Of a stretch of 64,000 bases of DNA, positions 26,558 through 37,335 are shown in pieces; the first letter of the stretch is position 1; every line of letters begins with the position of its first letter. Made by a program: the position numbers and the translations under genes. Source of the stretch: Carideicomes alvinocaridis (GTDB lineage Bacteria; Pseudomonadota; Alphaproteobacteria; Rhodobacterales; Rhodobacteraceae). Location of the stretch: assembly GCA_005473895.2 (NCBI GenBank), contig SRJI02000017.1, positions 18,177-82,176 of the forward strand. The letters run 5' to 3'. Under the pieces are notes generated by a model, which saw nothing but the letters and a program-made list of their open reading frames with translations, did not search any database and was not told where the DNA came from.

Positions 26558-29422
26558 CTATTCCGCCGCCATCTTGCGAGGCTTCAGCATCGGGCGAAGG
26601 TAGCGGCCGGTATGGCTGCGCTCCACCTCGGCCACCTCTTCGGGGGTGCCGGTGGCCACGATCTCGCCCCCGCCGTCGCCGCCTTCGGGGCCGATGTCGA
26701 TCAGGTGGTCGGCGGTCTTGATGACGTCGAGATTGTGCTCGATCACCACGACCGTGTTGCCGGTTTCCACAAGCTCGTGAAGGACTTCGAGCAGTTTCTT
26801 CACGTCCTCGAAATGCAGCCCCGTGGTGGGCTCGTCGAGGATGTAGAGCGTCCGGCCCGTGGACCGCTTCGCCAGTTCGCGCGACAGCTTCACCCGCTGC
26901 GCCTCGCCCCCCGAGAGGGTCGTGGCCTGCTGGCCGACCTTGATATAGCCGAGGCCGACACGCACAAGCGCATCCATCTTCTCGCGGATCGAGGGCACCG
27001 CCTTGAAGAACTCCTGCGCGTCCTCGACGGTCATATCAAGAACGTCGGCTATGCTCTTGCCCTTGAAGCGGATTTCCAGCGTCTCGCGGTTGTAGCGCGC
27101 GCCGTTGCAGGTCTCGCAGGTGACGTAGACATCGGGCAGGAAGTGCATCTCGATCTTGATGACCCCGTCGCCCTGGCAGGCCTCGCAGCGCCCGCCCTTG
27201 ACGTTGAAGCTGAAGCGCCCGGGCTTGTAGCCCCGCGCCTTGGCCTCGGGCAGCCCGGCGAACCAGTCGCGGATCGGGGTGAAGGCCCCGGTGTAAGTGG
27301 CTGGATTCGACCGCGGAGTCCGCCCGATGGGGCGCTGGTCGATGTCGATGACCTTGTCGAGATGCTCCAGCCCCTTGATGGTCTCGCAGGGCGCCGGGGT
27401 CTGCCGGGCGCCGTTGAGACGCATGGAGGCGGTCTTGAACAGCGTCTCGATGGTCAGGGTCGACTTGCCGCCGCCGGACACGCCGGTCACGCAGACGAAT
27501 TTCCCCAGCGGGTAATCGGCGGTAACGTCCTTGAGGTTGTTCCCCGTCGCCTTGACCACGCTCAGCGTCTTGCCGTTGCCCTTGCGCCGCTCGGCGGGCA
27601 CCGCGATTTCGCGCGTGCCAGCAAGGTATTGCCCGGTGACCGACTCCTTGTCCTCGGCGATCTCAGCCGGCGTGCCGTGGCTCACCACGTGGCCGCCATG
27701 CACCCCGGCGCCCGGACCGATGTCGAAGACGTAATCCGCCTCGCGGATCGCCTCCTCGTCGTGTTCCACCACGATCACCGTGTTGCCCTGGTCGCGCAGG
27801 TTCTTGAGTGTGCCGAGCAGCCGGTCGTTGTCGCGCTGGTGCAGCCCGATGGAGGGTTCGTCCAGCACGTAGAGCACGCCGGTCAGCCCCGAGCCGATCT
27901 GCGAGGCCAGGCGGATACGCTGGCTCTCGCCGCCCGACAGGGTGCCGGCATTGCGCGACAGAGTCAGGTACTCCAGCCCGACATTGTTAAGGAAACCAAG
28001 ACGTTCGCGGATTTCCTTCAGGATGGCGCGGGCGATCTCGTTCTTCTGCTGCGTCAGGCTTTCCGGCACGGTTTCGCACCAGGCATAGGCTTCCTTGATC
28101 GACCGCTCGACCACCTCGCCGATATGCCTGTGTCCGATCTTGACCGCCAGCGCCTCGGGGCGCAGCCGGTAGCCGCCGCAGGTGCCGCAGGGCCGGTTGT
28201 TCTGGTAGCGCTCGAATTCCTCGCGCACCCAGGCGCTGTCGGTCTCGCGCCAGCGCCGCTGCATGTTGGGGATCACCCCCTCGAACACGCGGGAGACGTT
28301 GTAGACCCGCCCGCCCTCGTCGTAGCGGAACTTGATCTCTTCCTCGCCGGAGCCGTGCAGGAACACCTGCTGCACATTCTCGGGCACGTCCTTCCAGCGG
28401 GCCGAGGGCTTGACGCCGTAATGCTTGGCGATCGCCTCGATCGTCTGGAGGAAATAGGGCGACTTGCCCTTGCGCCAGGGCGCGATGGCCCCGTCCGCGA
28501 TCTTGAGCGTCGCGTCCGGCACCACCAGCCGCTCGTCGAAGAACAGTTCCATCCCCAGCCCGTCGCAATCAGGACAGGCGCCGAAGGGCGCGTTGAAGGA
28601 AAACAGCCGCGGCTCGATCTCGGGGATGGTGAAGCCGCTGACCGGGCAGGCGAAATTCTCGGAGAAGGTGATGCGCTCCGCCTCGCCCTCGCCCTCGCGC
28701 GGCGCGGTTTCCAGCACGGCGATGCCGTCGGCGAGGTCCAGCGCGGTGCGGAAACTGTCGGCCAGCCGCGTCTCCATCCCCTCGCGCACGACGATGCGGT
28801 CGACCACCACGTCGATGTCATGGCGGAACTTCTTGTCCAGCGTCGGCGGCTCGTCCAGTTCGTAGAACTCGCCATCGACCTTGACCCGCTGGAAGCCCTG
28901 CTTGCGCAGCTCGACGAATTCCTTGCGGTACTCGCCCTTGCGGTCGCGGATGATCGGGGCCAGCAGGTAGCCGCGGGTCCCCTCCTCCATCTTCATCACC
29001 GCGTCGACCATGTCCTGCACCTGCTGCGCCTCGATGGGCAGGCCGGTGGCGGGCGAATAGGGCGTGCCGACGCGGGCAAAGAGCAGCCGCAGGTAGTCGT
29101 AGATCTCGGTCACCGTGCCGACGGTGGAGCGCGGGTTCTTCGAGGTGGTCTTCTGTTCGATGGAGATGGCGGGCGAGAGGCCGGTGATATGGTCCACGTC
29201 CGGCTTTTCCATCATGTCGAGGAATTGCCGCGCGTAGGCCGAGAGGCTCTCGACATAGCGCCGCTGCCCCTCGGCATAGATCGTGTCGAAGGCGAGCGAG
29301 GACTTGCCCGAGCCACTGAGCCCGGTGATCACCACCAGCTCGTTGCGGGGAATGTCCACGTCGATGTTCTTGAGGTTGTGTTCGCGCGCACCGCGCACCT
29401 CGATGAACTTCTGCTCTGCCAT
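26558..29422 (-). CDS. uvrA: excinuclease ABC subunit A
   Basis: DNA-damage recognition ATPase of nucleotide excision repair, 954 residues from the ATG giving [11 protein letters not shown]. Two ABC ATPase halves: Walker [13 protein letters not shown] near 32 and [15 protein letters not shown] in the second half, [12 protein letters not shown] and [15 protein letters not shown] signatures, zinc-finger pairs [16 protein letters not shown] and CEACQGDG...CETCNG. It forms a dimer that loads UvrB on DNA. An in-frame extension upstream lacks conservation. The start follows AAGGGCGCTGGC. It is a single gene. Confidence 0.98.
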   Translation of the reverse strand: MAEQKFIEVRGAREHNLKNIDVDIPRNELVVITGLSGSGKSSLAFDTIYAEGQRRYVESLSAYARQFLDMMEKPDVDHITGLSPAISIEQKTTSKNPRSTVGTVTEIYDYLRLLFARVGTPYSPATGLPIEAQQVQDMVDAVMKMEEGTRGYLLAPIIRDRKGEYRKEFVELRKQGFQRVKVDGEFYELDEPPTLDKKFRHDIDVVVDRIVVREGMETRLADSFRTALDLADGIAVLETAPREGEGEAERITFSENFACPVSGFTIPEIEPRLFSFNAPFGACPDCDGLGMELFFDERLVVPDATLKIADGAIAPWRKGKSPYFLQTIEAIAKHYGVKPSARWKDVPENVQQVFLHGSGEEEIKFRYDEGGRVYNVSRVFEGVIPNMQRRWRETDSAWVREEFERYQNNRPCGTCGGYRLRPEALAVKIGHRHIGEVVERSIKEAYAWCETVPESLTQQKNEIARAILKEIRERLGFLNNVGLEYLTLSRNAGTLSGGESQRIRLASQIGSGLTGVLYVLDEPSIGLHQRDNDRLLGTLKNLRDQGNTVIVVEHDEEAIREADYVFDIGPGAGVHGGHVVSHGTPAEIAEDKESVTGQYLAGTREIAVPAERRKGNGKTLSVVKATGNNLKDVTADYPLGKFVCVTGVSGGGKSTLTIETLFKTASMRLNGARQTPAPCETIKGLEHLDKVIDIDQRPIGRTPRSNPATYTGAFTPIRDWFAGLPEAKARGYKPGRFSFNVKGGRCEACQGDGVIKIEMHFLPDVYVTCETCNGARYNRETLEIRFKGKSIADVLDMTVEDAQEFFKAVPSIREKMDALVRVGLGYIKVGQQATTLSGGEAQRVKLSRELAKRSTGRTLYILDEPTTGLHFEDVKKLLEVLHELVETGNTVVVIEHNLDVIKTADHLIDIGPEGGDGGGEIVATGTPEEVAEVERSHTGRYLRPMLKPRKMAAE

Positions 29423-29605
29423 GCCAGCGCCCTTAAGGATTGATTTACTTCTAGCGCCGGGCCGGTGAGTCTCCAAGCCGAAAAGAGAACAAAGCAGCAA
29501 CCTGGCCCGGTTTCGTTCCCCCGGCCCGGCCACCGCGCGTCCAGCCGCGCAATCTTTCGGCAGATAGGTCCCCGAGGGGCGCGGGGCAAGGGGCCGGCGG
29601 GGGAG

Positions 29606-30958
29606 TCAGCCCTCGGCCCGGATCGCCGCGGTCACGATGTCGAGCGCACGGTCCAGATCGGTACGCTCGATGACCAGCGGCGGCGAGAGGGTCAGCACGT
29701 TGCCCGCGCTGATCTTGAAGCTGAGCCCGGCCTCGAGACAGCGGTAATAGATGCGCTCCGCCGCCTCCGGGTCGGGGGTGCGGGCGGCGCGGTCCGAAAC
29801 GATCTCCACCCCGAACATCAGCCCCCTGCCCCGGATGTCGCCGACGCGCGGGTCGGACCCGAGGTCGTCGCACAGCCGCGCCATGGCGTGATCGCCCAGC
29901 TCGGCGGCACGGTCGACCAGCCCCTCCTCCGCGATGATCTGCAGGGTGGTGAGCGCGGCGCGGGTGGTGACCGGGTTCTTCTCGTGGGTGTAATGGCCGA
30001 GCGCGAAATCCCCCGCCACGTCGAGGTCGCGCCGGGCGATGCAGGCCGCAATGGGGAGCATCCCGCCGCCCAGCGATTTCCCCAGCACGGTGATGTCCGG
30101 CACCACGCCGTCATGCTCGAAGGAGAACATGCGCCCCGTCTTGCCCAGCCCGGTGGGGATCTCGTCGAGGATCAGCAGCGTGCCGTGCCGGTCACACGCC
30201 TCGCGCACGCGGCGCCAATAGCCCGGCGGCGGGGTGACAGGCACGGCGCGCATGGGCTCCGCCACCACCGCGGCCACGTCGCCCTCGCGCGCCAGCACGT
30301 AGTCGACCATGGAGGCGCAGGGCAGCCCGCATTCCTCCGGCCCCGGATGGCCGTAGGCGCAGTGGTAGCAATGGAAGGGCGCGACATGCTCGGCCCCCGG
30401 CAGGAGCGGGCCGGCGACATGCGAACGGAAGGTCGCCTCGCCCCCCACCGAGGAGGCGCCGAAGCCCGCGCCGTGGAAGGCGTCCCAGAAGGACAGGGTC
30501 TTGAAGCGTCCGGTGGCGGCGCGGGCGAGCTTCAGCGCCACCTCCACCGCGTCCGAGCCACCGGTGGTGAAGAGCACCTTGCCGAGGTCCCCCGGCGCGA
30601 TGCGGCCGAGCTCCTCGGCCAGCTCCACCGCGGGTTCGCAGGCAAAGCGCCGGGGCGCGAAGGGCAGCGCGTCCATCTGGTCGCGGATCGCCTGTTTCAG
30701 CCGGGGATGGCCGTAGCCGATGTGATGCACGGAATTGCCGTGGAAATCCATGTAGCGGCGGCCGGCAGTGTCTTCGATCCAGATGCCTTCGGCCTTGGCG
30801 ATGGTCGAGACGCAGGGCGAGGAGAGCGACTGGTGCAGGAAGGCGTCGGCGTCGCGGCGCAGCAGCTCGCGGGTGGCGGCGTTCTCCTGCCGCGCGGCCC
30901 AGGCGGCGCGGGCGGCGGAGGTGTTGGATTCACCTTCGGTATGGCGGGGACCGGTCAA
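29606..30958 (-). CDS. pbfA: PbfA-like (R)-1-hydroxy-2-aminoethylphosphonate ammonia-lyase (class III aminotransferase fold)
   Basis: PLP enzyme of 450 residues, starting at TTG after CCAGGAGCCGCGCC. Class III fold features: NSVHHIGYGHPRLKQ near 75, TTGGSDAVEVALKLAR near 128, LDEIPTGLGKTGRM, and PLP lysine in VLGKSLGGGMLP. The family is normally an aminotransferase, but a lyase of this fold converts (R)-1-hydroxy-2-aminoethylphosphonate to phosphonoacetaldehyde and ammonia and is often encoded with phnWAY. Its place just behind phnY makes that the best call. A gamma-aminobutyrate-type aminotransferase is the alternative. It is cytoplasmic. Confidence 0.8.
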   Translation of the reverse strand: MTGPRHTEGESNTSAARAAWAARQENAATRELLRRDADAFLHQSLSSPCVSTIAKAEGIWIEDTAGRRYMDFHGNSVHHIGYGHPRLKQAIRDQMDALPFAPRRFACEPAVELAEELGRIAPGDLGKVLFTTGGSDAVEVALKLARAATGRFKTLSFWDAFHGAGFGASSVGGEATFRSHVAGPLLPGAEHVAPFHCYHCAYGHPGPEECGLPCASMVDYVLAREGDVAAVVAEPMRAVPVTPPPGYWRRVREACDRHGTLLILDEIPTGLGKTGRMFSFEHDGVVPDITVLGKSLGGGMLPIAACIARRDLDVAGDFALGHYTHEKNPVTTRAALTTLQIIAEEGLVDRAAELGDHAMARLCDDLGSDPRVGDIRGRGLMFGVEIVSDRAARTPDPEAAERIYYRCLEAGLSFKISAGNVLTLSPPLVIERTDLDRALDIVTAAIRAEG

Positions 30959-31037
30959 GGCGCGGCTCCTGGCTGCTGGGGCCCGCGCCGCCCCCGCCCC
31001 TGGTCAGGGCGGCACGGGCGGGCCTGAAGAACTTAAT

Positions 31038-31122
31038 GCCTCCGGCGGGGATATTTATGGTCAGAAGAAGCAGGGCGCGACGTGGCTCCCTTCATCTTGC
31101 CCGAAAAACTCCCGCCGGAGGC
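31038..31122. repeat. two facing copies of a dispersed motif (copies C and D)
   Basis: A perfect 12-bp inverted repeat, GCCTCCGGCGGG (31038-31049) and CCCGCCGGAGGC (31111-31122), encloses two related motifs read on opposite strands. Left copy on plus: GGGGATATTTATGGTCAGAA then GAAGCAGGG. Right copy on minus: GGGAGTTTTTCGGGCAAGAT then GAAGGGAG. The same motif is at 7845-7874 and 17755-17784. It lies between phnY and the PbfA-like gene. The 31-bp and 61-bp flanks hold no gene. Confidence 0.75.
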
Positions 31123-31183
31123 TCCCGCAGGCGCCACCGGCGCGCCGGTCGCGTTGACGGGCGGGGCGGCGTCACGTGGCGGC

Positions 31184-32635
31184 TCACGCCTCCCAGGGCA
31201 TCGACCATGTCTTGACGTTGGTGAAGCTCTTCATCGCCTCGATCACGCCTTCCTTGTAGCCGTTGCCGGAATCCTTGATCCCGCCGAAGGGCGACATCTC
31301 GATGCGGAAGCCCGGCACCTCCCAGATGTTCACCGTGCCCACCTTGAGCCCGGCGATATAGGCCTGCATCCGGCGGAAATCGTTGGTGCAGACGCCGGAG
31401 GAGAGGCCGAAGGGGGTGGAGTTGGAGATCTCCATGACCTGCGCGTCGTCGTCGGGCACGCGGATCACCGGGATCACCGGGCCGAAGGTTTCCTCCATCA
31501 CCAGCTCCGAGCCGTGCGGCACCCGGTCCACCACGATGGGTGGCAGCAGCGCGCCCTGGCGGCCGGGATCGTAGAGCACCTCGGCGCCCTGCTCCGCCGC
31601 GTCGTAGACCCGTTTCTCGAAGGTGGCGGCCGCCTGTTCGTGCACCACGCAGCCCAGGTCGGTCTCCTCGGCCATGGGGTCTCCGTGGCGGATCTTCTTC
31701 GCCCGCTCCAGCACCAGCGGCACGAAGCGGTCGGCGACGCTTTCCATGCAGAGGATGCGCTTGACCGCGGTGCAGCGCTGGCCGGAATTCTTCGTGGCCC
31801 CGGCGACGGCGAGATCGGCGGCCTTCGCCAGATCGTCGTCGGAAAGGTCGTTGCAGATGATCAGGGGATCGTTGCCGCCGAGCTCCAGCACCTGCCGGCG
31901 GTAGCCTGCTTTCGACGCGATCAGCTTGCCCACGGGCACGCCGCCGGTGAAGGTCACCAGTTCCGCATGGGGGTTGGTGATCATCTCGTCGCCGATATCG
32001 CCGGGCCAGCCGGTCACCACCGAGAGCATCTCGGGCGGCAGCCCCGCCTCGTAGAGCACGTCGGCCAGCATCAGCGCGGTCATCGGCGTCAGCTCGGTCG
32101 GTTTCGCCACCACGCAATTGTTCGTGGCGATGGCCGGCGCGATCTTGTGCGAGATCATGTTGAGCGGGTGGTTGAAGGGCGTGATGGCCGAGATCGCGCT
32201 CAGCGGCTCGCGGGTGGTGAAGATCTTGCGCTTCTTGCCGCCCGGGGTGATGTCGCAGGAAAAGATCTCTCCGTCGTCGAGGATCACCAGCTGCGAGGCC
32301 AGCGTGTAGACATCCATGGCACGGCCCACCTCGTAGCGGCTGTCGGCCATGGAGATGCCGAGCTCGAGCGTGATGAGCTTCGCCAGCTCCTCGCGGCGCG
32401 ATTCCAGGATCTCGGCGGTGCGCAGCAGGATCGTCTTGCGGTCGTGGCGCGAGAGTTTCGGCGTGTAGTTCGCGGCGATCTCGAAGGCGTCGCGGGCATG
32501 GGCGGCGTTGCCCGCCGGGACGGTGCCGATCACGGAGTTGTCCCAGGGATAATGCACCTCGATCACCCCCTCGGCGTCGACCTTGCGGCCGGCGATGCGC
32601 ATGGGCTCGTGGCGGATGGTGTCGGAATCCTTCAT
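31184..32635 (-). CDS. phnY: phosphonoacetaldehyde dehydrogenase
   Basis: PhnY, an aldehyde dehydrogenase of 483 residues that oxidises phosphonoacetaldehyde to phosphonoacetate with NAD. Seen: [16 protein letters not shown] cofactor region, [14 protein letters not shown] with the general-base Glu, catalytic Cys in [11 protein letters not shown], and [15 protein letters not shown]. The start overlaps the phnA stop by four bases (ATGA), so translation is coupled. Assignment over other aldehyde dehydrogenases rests mainly on the phnW-phnA neighbours. Confidence 0.92.
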   Translation of the reverse strand: MKDSDTIRHEPMRIAGRKVDAEGVIEVHYPWDNSVIGTVPAGNAAHARDAFEIAANYTPKLSRHDRKTILLRTAEILESRREELAKLITLELGISMADSRYEVGRAMDVYTLASQLVILDDGEIFSCDITPGGKKRKIFTTREPLSAISAITPFNHPLNMISHKIAPAIATNNCVVAKPTELTPMTALMLADVLYEAGLPPEMLSVVTGWPGDIGDEMITNPHAELVTFTGGVPVGKLIASKAGYRRQVLELGGNDPLIICNDLSDDDLAKAADLAVAGATKNSGQRCTAVKRILCMESVADRFVPLVLERAKKIRHGDPMAEETDLGCVVHEQAAATFEKRVYDAAEQGAEVLYDPGRQGALLPPIVVDRVPHGSELVMEETFGPVIPVIRVPDDDAQVMEISNSTPFGLSSGVCTNDFRRMQAYIAGLKVGTVNIWEVPGFRIEMSPFGGIKDSGNGYKEGVIEAMKSFTNVKTWSMPWEA

Positions 32636-33891
32636 GCGGAAACTCCCGCGGCTGTGGTGGCGTAGAAGAAGGCGTCGAAGTTGCGCAGCTCGGGCTTCGA
32701 CGGCATGGCGGGCAGGACGCGGTTGACGATGAAGGGCACCTCCTGCTCGGTCAGCCCGCCATGGGAGCGCAGCGGCTCCTTCAGCGCGGCGAGGTCGTGG
32801 CGATGGGCGGAGGTGCCGATGGTCATGTTTTCGCCCGAGACCATGACCACGTCGCCGATGCGGTCGGCGGGCAGCTCGAAGCGCTCGACGGCCTCTTCGC
32901 GGGTCAGGACGGCGATCATCTCGGGCAGCGCCTTGAGCCGCGCGACGATGTCGGCGCGGTCCGCGCCCTCGGGCAGGTAGGCGGTGGCGAAGCTGCCGAG
33001 CGCGCCGTGGTGGACCACGTAGGGGTCGGTGATCGGCAGGATGACGCGGGCCGCACCCTCGCCCAGCCACTCGTCCATCAGGTCCTGCACGTAGATCACG
33101 GCGGGATCGCCGTTGGCGTCATGCTTGGGCTTCATGCCGTGGTCGGCGGTCACCACGATGGCGGCGCCCTCGGCGTCGAGCTCGCCCAGGTACTGGTCGA
33201 ACATGGCGTAGAAGGCATCGGCCTCGTCATCGCCGGGGGCGTATTTGTGCTGGATGTAGTCGGTGGTGGTCAGGTACATCACGTCGGGCCGACGCTCCCG
33301 CAGCAGCTTCACCCCCGCGGCAAAGACGAATTCCGACAATTCCGCCGAATAGACCTCGGGCACCGGGCGGCCGAGCCAGGCGCTGGCGTTGTCGATACCG
33401 TTCTCGGCCAGCGTCGCCTGGTCGGCCTTCTCCGAGGAAAAGCAGATCGCCCCGCCCTCGCCGTGCTGCAGCTCCGCGCCCAGCAGCGCGCGCAGCTTGT
33501 CCTTGGCGGTGACGATGGCGACCTTGGCACCGGCCTTCTGGAAGGCGCTGAAGATCGTCGGCGCGCGCAGGAAGCGGACATCGTTCATCATCACCTCTTC
33601 GCCGGTCTCGGGCTCGTAGAGGAAGTTGCCGCAGATGCCGTGGACGATCGGCGGCCGGCCGGTGGCGATGGACAGGTTGTTGGGGTTGGTGAAGGAGGGG
33701 ATCACCGAATGGGCCAGCCGGTCGGTCCCCGTCTCGCGGATGCGCGCGAGGTTCGGCATCAGCCCCTTGGAGATCGCGACCTCGAGATATTCCGGCTCGC
33801 AGCCGTCGAGGCAGATGGCGATGGCGGGCACCTTGGGGAAGGGATAGGTCCGGTCGTTCACGGTGACCGGGCTGCGGCTCATGTCGTTCAT
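32632..33891 (-). CDS. phnA: phosphonoacetate hydrolase
   Basis: PhnA, alkaline-phosphatase superfamily metalloenzyme cleaving the C-P bond of phosphonoacetate to acetate and phosphate. Visible zinc-site elements: LDGCEPEYL (Asp), [17 protein letters not shown] with the nucleophilic Thr, [13 protein letters not shown] (Asp/His), [12 protein letters not shown] (Asp/His) and [12 protein letters not shown] (His). The usual length is about 410-420. I chose the ATG at 33891 because AGGAG lies six bases upstream. An ATG at 33912 overlaps the phnW stop (ATGA) but has no such site. Confidence 0.95.
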   Translation of the reverse strand: MNDMSRSPVTVNDRTYPFPKVPAIAICLDGCEPEYLEVAISKGLMPNLARIRETGTDRLAHSVIPSFTNPNNLSIATGRPPIVHGICGNFLYEPETGEEVMMNDVRFLRAPTIFSAFQKAGAKVAIVTAKDKLRALLGAELQHGEGGAICFSSEKADQATLAENGIDNASAWLGRPVPEVYSAELSEFVFAAGVKLLRERRPDVMYLTTTDYIQHKYAPGDDEADAFYAMFDQYLGELDAEGAAIVVTADHGMKPKHDANGDPAVIYVQDLMDEWLGEGAARVILPITDPYVVHHGALGSFATAYLPEGADRADIVARLKALPEMIAVLTREEAVERFELPADRIGDVVMVSGENMTIGTSAHRHDLAALKEPLRSHGGLTEQEVPFIVNRVLPAMPSKPELRNFDAFFYATTAAGVSA

Positions 33892-33908
33892 GTCTGTCTC
33901 CTGCGGAT

Positions 33909-35084
33909 TCATGCGGCGAGGCGGGCGCGTTCGGCCAGCGCCTCTTCGGGCGGCGCGGCAGAGGCCACGCCCATATCTGTCAGGCTGTCGCGCGCGGCCT
34001 CGACCACGCGGCGCATCACCGGGGCGTCCATCCGGCCGATGCAGCCGATGCGGAAGCTGTCCACCACGGTCAGCTTGCCGGGATAGATGATGAAACCCTT
34101 GTCCTTCATCAGGTCATAGAAGCGGGCAAAGGAAAAGGCCGGGTCGGCGGGGCAGAAGAAGGTGACGATCACCGGCGACAGCCAGCGGTCCGAGAGCAGC
34201 GTCTCGAAGCCAAGCTCGCGCATGCCCGCCACCATGGTATCGCGGTTGCCCTCGTAGCGGGCGAGCCGCCCGGCGCGGCCACCCTCGGCTTCGTGCAGGT
34301 CCAGCGCCGCCAGGAAGGCCGCGACCGTGTGGGTCGGCGGGGTATAGCGCCACTGGCCGGTCTTTTCCATGTAGGCCCATTGCGCGTGCAGATCGAGCGC
34401 GAGGGAATGGGAATTGCCCTCCGCCGCCTCCAGCACCGACCGCCGCGCGATGACGAAGCCGAAGCCGGGCACGCCCTCGATGCACTTGTTGGCCGAGGAG
34501 ACGAAGGCCTCGACCTCGATGTCGCGCACGTCCAGCGGCAGCGCGCCGAAGCCGGACATGGAATCGATCAGCAGCTTGCGGCCGGCCTGCGCCACCGCCT
34601 CGGCGATTTCCTCCACCGGGTTGAGGATGCCCGAGGAGGTTTCGCAATGGATCGCCACCACGTGGGTGATCGAAGTGTCGGCGGCCAGCGCCGCGGCGAC
34701 CTCGGCCCCGCGGGGCGGCAGGTAGTCGCCCTTGTCGATCACCTCGTGCGCGCGACCGAGATAGCGCAGCGATTGCGCCACCCGCTGGCCGTAGGCGCCG
34801 TTGGCCAGCACCAGCACCTTGCCGTCGCGGGGGACGAAACTGCCCAGCATCGCCTCCACCGCGTAGGAACCGCTGCCCTGGAGCGGCACGCAGTCCCAGT
34901 CGTCATCCGCGCCGGCCATGGCCAGAAGGCGCTTGCGCAGGTCGGCGGTCATGGCACGGAAATCGCCGTCCCAGCTGCCCCAGTCGCGCAGCATGGCGCG
35001 CTTGACCTCGATGGCGGTGGTCAGCGGGCCGGGGGTCAGCAGGTAGGGCTCGCCCATCTCGGGCGGGGGGAAGGCGTCTTGCAT
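33909..35084 (-). CDS. phnW: 2-aminoethylphosphonate:pyruvate transaminase
   Basis: PhnW, class V aminotransferase of 391 residues, converts 2-aminoethylphosphonate and pyruvate to phosphonoacetaldehyde and alanine. Seen: [15 protein letters not shown] at the start, [37 protein letters not shown] and the PLP lysine in [14 protein letters not shown], then RIGCIGRMD near the end. It is the first gene of the phn operon, with AAGGGAG before the ATG and a 105-bp divergent promoter region shared with a LysR gene. Confidence 0.97.
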   Translation of the reverse strand: MQDAFPPPEMGEPYLLTPGPLTTAIEVKRAMLRDWGSWDGDFRAMTADLRKRLLAMAGADDDWDCVPLQGSGSYAVEAMLGSFVPRDGKVLVLANGAYGQRVAQSLRYLGRAHEVIDKGDYLPPRGAEVAAALAADTSITHVVAIHCETSSGILNPVEEIAEAVAQAGRKLLIDSMSGFGALPLDVRDIEVEAFVSSANKCIEGVPGFGFVIARRSVLEAAEGNSHSLALDLHAQWAYMEKTGQWRYTPPTHTVAAFLAALDLHEAEGGRAGRLARYEGNRDTMVAGMRELGFETLLSDRWLSPVIVTFFCPADPAFSFARFYDLMKDKGFIIYPGKLTVVDSFRIGCIGRMDAPVMRRVVEAARDSLTDMGVASAAPPEEALAERARLAA

Positions 35085-35131
35085 GGCGGGCTCCCTTTGT
35101 GGGTCACGGGGGTTCTCCCACGCATGGTCCT

Positions 35132-35165
35132 ATTTGCAAAATCGTTTTATCATATTCTTCGATAA
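35132..35165. promoter_or_regulatory. candidate LysR-type operator in the phnW divergent region
   Basis: AT-rich block within a 105-bp divergent gap. TTATC (35147-35151) and GATAA (35161-35165) form an inverted repeat with 9-nt spacer, and TTTGCAAA (35133-35140) is a second palindrome. LTTR sites usually have a T-N11-A core inside such arms. Confidence 0.45.
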
Positions 35166-35189
35166 GCCTGACTGATATACGGGATCCCC

Positions 35190-36083
35190 ATGCGCTACGC
35201 CCAGCTTCGAGCCTTTCACCACGTCGCCACCGAGGGCGGGTTTTCCCGCGCGGCCGAGGCGCTGCACCTGACGCAGCCCGCGGTGTCGGACCAGGTGCGC
35301 CGGCTGGAAGAGGCCTATGACATCCGGCTCTTCGACCGGCGGAAGAAGCAGATCGTGCCGACCGCGCAAGGCGAGGCCTTGCTGGCGATCACCCGGCGCA
35401 TGTTCGAGGCGGAGCGCGAGGCGGCGGAGCTGCTGACCGAGGCGCGGGGCCTGCGCGAAGGACACCTGCGGATCGTGGCGGATTCGGCGCATCACCTGTT
35501 GCAAATCCTCGGGCCCTTCCGCGCGCGCTATCCGGGCGTGCGGGTCAGCCTGACCACCGGCAACAGCGACCAGGTCACCGCGCGGCTGCAGGATTACGCG
35601 GCCGAGATCGGCGTGCTGGGGGACCTGCCGAGCGGTAGCGAGTTCGAGGTGATCCCGTTGGGGGCGACGCCCATCGTCGCCTTCACCGCGGCGGGGTCGG
35701 CGCTGGCGGGGCGCGACAGGCTCGGCTTTCGCGACCTTGCTGGCCTGCCGCTGGTGATGCGGGAACCGGGCTCGCGGACCCGCGCCAAGGTGCTGGAGGC
35801 CGCCGCGCGCAAGGGGATCACGCTGGAGCCCGCCATCGAGGCCGAGGGCCGCGAGGCGGTGCGCGAGATCGTGGCGGCGGGGGGCGGCGTCGGCTTCGTC
35901 AGCCGGGCGGAGTTCGTGGCCGATGCGCGGCTGGCCGAGATCCCGCTGGAGGACGCGCCGGGACTGGAGATGGAGGAGATGCTGATCTGCCTGCGCCAGC
36001 GCCGCGAAGGCAAGCTGATCCGCGCCTTCCTCGACCTCGCGGCGGGCGAGGCCCCTGCGCCGCCCCTCAATCCGCCGCGCTGA
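35190..36083 (+). CDS. LysR family regulator of the phn cluster
   Basis: 297 residues, with an LTTR winged helix (GGFSRAAEALHLTQPAVSDQVRRLE), linker helix to about 90, and an effector domain ending in a GGGVGFVSRAEFV segment that LTTRs use near the ligand cleft. It faces phnW across 105 bp containing AT-rich palindromes. Regulators of this kind control 2-aminoethylphosphonate catabolism in several proteobacteria, and I infer the same role here. Its 3' end overlaps the convergent opgC by 17 bases. Confidence 0.9.
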   Translation: MRYAQLRAFHHVATEGGFSRAAEALHLTQPAVSDQVRRLEEAYDIRLFDRRKKQIVPTAQGEALLAITRRMFEAEREAAELLTEARGLREGHLRIVADSAHHLLQILGPFRARYPGVRVSLTTGNSDQVTARLQDYAAEIGVLGDLPSGSEFEVIPLGATPIVAFTAAGSALAGRDRLGFRDLAGLPLVMREPGSRTRAKVLEAAARKGITLEPAIEAEGREAVREIVAAGGGVGFVSRAEFVADARLAEIPLEDAPGLEMEEMLICLRQRREGKLIRAFLDLAAGEAPAPPLNPPR

Positions 36084-37335
36084 CCACCCCGCCGGTCCGC
36101 ACCCGCCGCGCCGGGCCCTCGCCGCCCGCATGGGTCGCGCTACCCGCGGGGGGGCCGCCGGGCCGCGGGCGCCGCAGATCGCCCAAATGCGCCGCGATGA
36201 GCATCACCGCCACGCCGAGCGGCGGCAGCAGCCAGGCCAGCCAGCCCGAGGCGCCCGACCCGTCGGCCGTCATCAGCACCTGGCAGAACAGCGCCATCAG
36301 GGTGCCGGCGGAGAACACCAGCAGCCCCTGCCGCCCCAGCAGGCGGAAGGGCGCGCCCAGGGCGCTGGCACAGGCGCGCCGGATCCAGTCGGGATAGGAC
36401 AGCACGTAGACAAGCGCCAGCACGTGGATCAGCCGTGGCGCGGCAAGGAAGGTCTTGTCGTGGCTGACGAAGTTGAAGGGCACACCGGCGGCGCCGGCCC
36501 GCGCCATCTGCCGGTTCAGCCACGGCCCCAGCTCGGGCACGTAGCGCCAGGCGAGCACGAAGAGCAGCACGCCCAGGGCCGCGGTCAGGAGCCAAGGCGA
36601 TTTCGGCACGAAACGCTCGCCCCGGCGCAAGAAGATGCCGGTCAGCAGCCCGGTCACGAAGACCGCCTGCCAAGCCACCGGGTTGAAGAACCAGCCGCCG
36701 GGATTGGGATAGTTCGGCAGGTTCAGCCGCCACAGCCCGGCGGCGACCCAGAGCGCGGCCGACAGCGCGGCCAGCAGCCAGGGCCGGCGCAGGCCCAGCC
36801 AGATCATCGCGGGGCCGGCCAGCAGCAGGACCGAATAGGCGGGCAGGATGTTCACGTAGCCCAGCTGGTGCCCCAGCGTCGGAAAGCCGAGCAGCGTCTC
36901 GCGGGTATTCTCGAACAGCTGGCGCAGGTTGATCTTTTCCAGCAGCTCCGGCGCATAGAAGGTCTGCGCCCCCCAGACGAAGATGCCGATGGCCCAGACC
37001 GTCAGGAAAAGGTGCACGAGGTACAGGGTCCAGGCGCGTTTCCACATCGGCGCCACCGCCTCCCACAGACCGTGGCGGGCCAGTTCGGGGGCGAGGAAAC
37101 GGCCGGAATAGGCGATGCCCGCGGCGACGCCCGACATGACGAAGAAGCCCTCGGCCGCGTCAGAGAAGCCCCAGTTGCGGATCGTCCAGCCCTCGTAGGG
37201 ATTGCCGGGCACGTGGTCGATGAAGATCATGACCAGCGCCAGCCCGCGAAAAGCGTCGATCCGCGGATCGCGGGGGCGGCGGGCGGGCGGCGGGCTTTTC
37301 GGGAAGGCGACGAGCGTGGAGTCAGGCTGCGGCAT
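36067..37335 (-). CDS. opgC: OpgC, succinyltransferase of osmoregulated periplasmic glucans
   Basis: 422-residue polytopic inner-membrane protein with about ten helices and a cytoplasmic N-terminus. The acyltransferase-type lead RIDAFRGLALVMIFIDHVPG and a GWTIRNWGFSDAAEGFFVMSG block identify the OpgC family, which adds succinyl groups to osmoregulated glucans in Rhodobacter. The start overlaps the end of opgH by 14 bases, so it is the last gene of the operon. The C-terminal tail is Gly/Pro/Arg-rich and low in complexity. Confidence 0.93.
   Translation of the reverse strand: MPQPDSTLVAFPKSPPPARRPRDPRIDAFRGLALVMIFIDHVPGNPYEGWTIRNWGFSDAAEGFFVMSGVAAGIAYSGRFLAPELARHGLWEAVAPMWKRAWTLYLVHLFLTVWAIGIFVWGAQTFYAPELLEKINLRQLFENTRETLLGFPTLGHQLGYVNILPAYSVLLLAGPAMIWLGLRRPWLLAALSAALWVAAGLWRLNLPNYPNPGGWFFNPVAWQAVFVTGLLTGIFLRRGERFVPKSPWLLTAALGVLLFVLAWRYVPELGPWLNRQMARAGAAGVPFNFVSHDKTFLAAPRLIHVLALVYVLSYPDWIRRACASALGAPFRLLGRQGLLVFSAGTLMALFCQVLMTADGSGASGWLAWLLPPLGVAVMLIAAHLGDLRRPRPGGPPAGSATHAGGEGPARRVRTGGVVSAAD

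Noticed and set aside
26612..29443. Long plus-strand open frame opposite uvrA
   Set aside because: Antisense of UvrA, which has all expected motifs. The antisense product has no recognisable domain.
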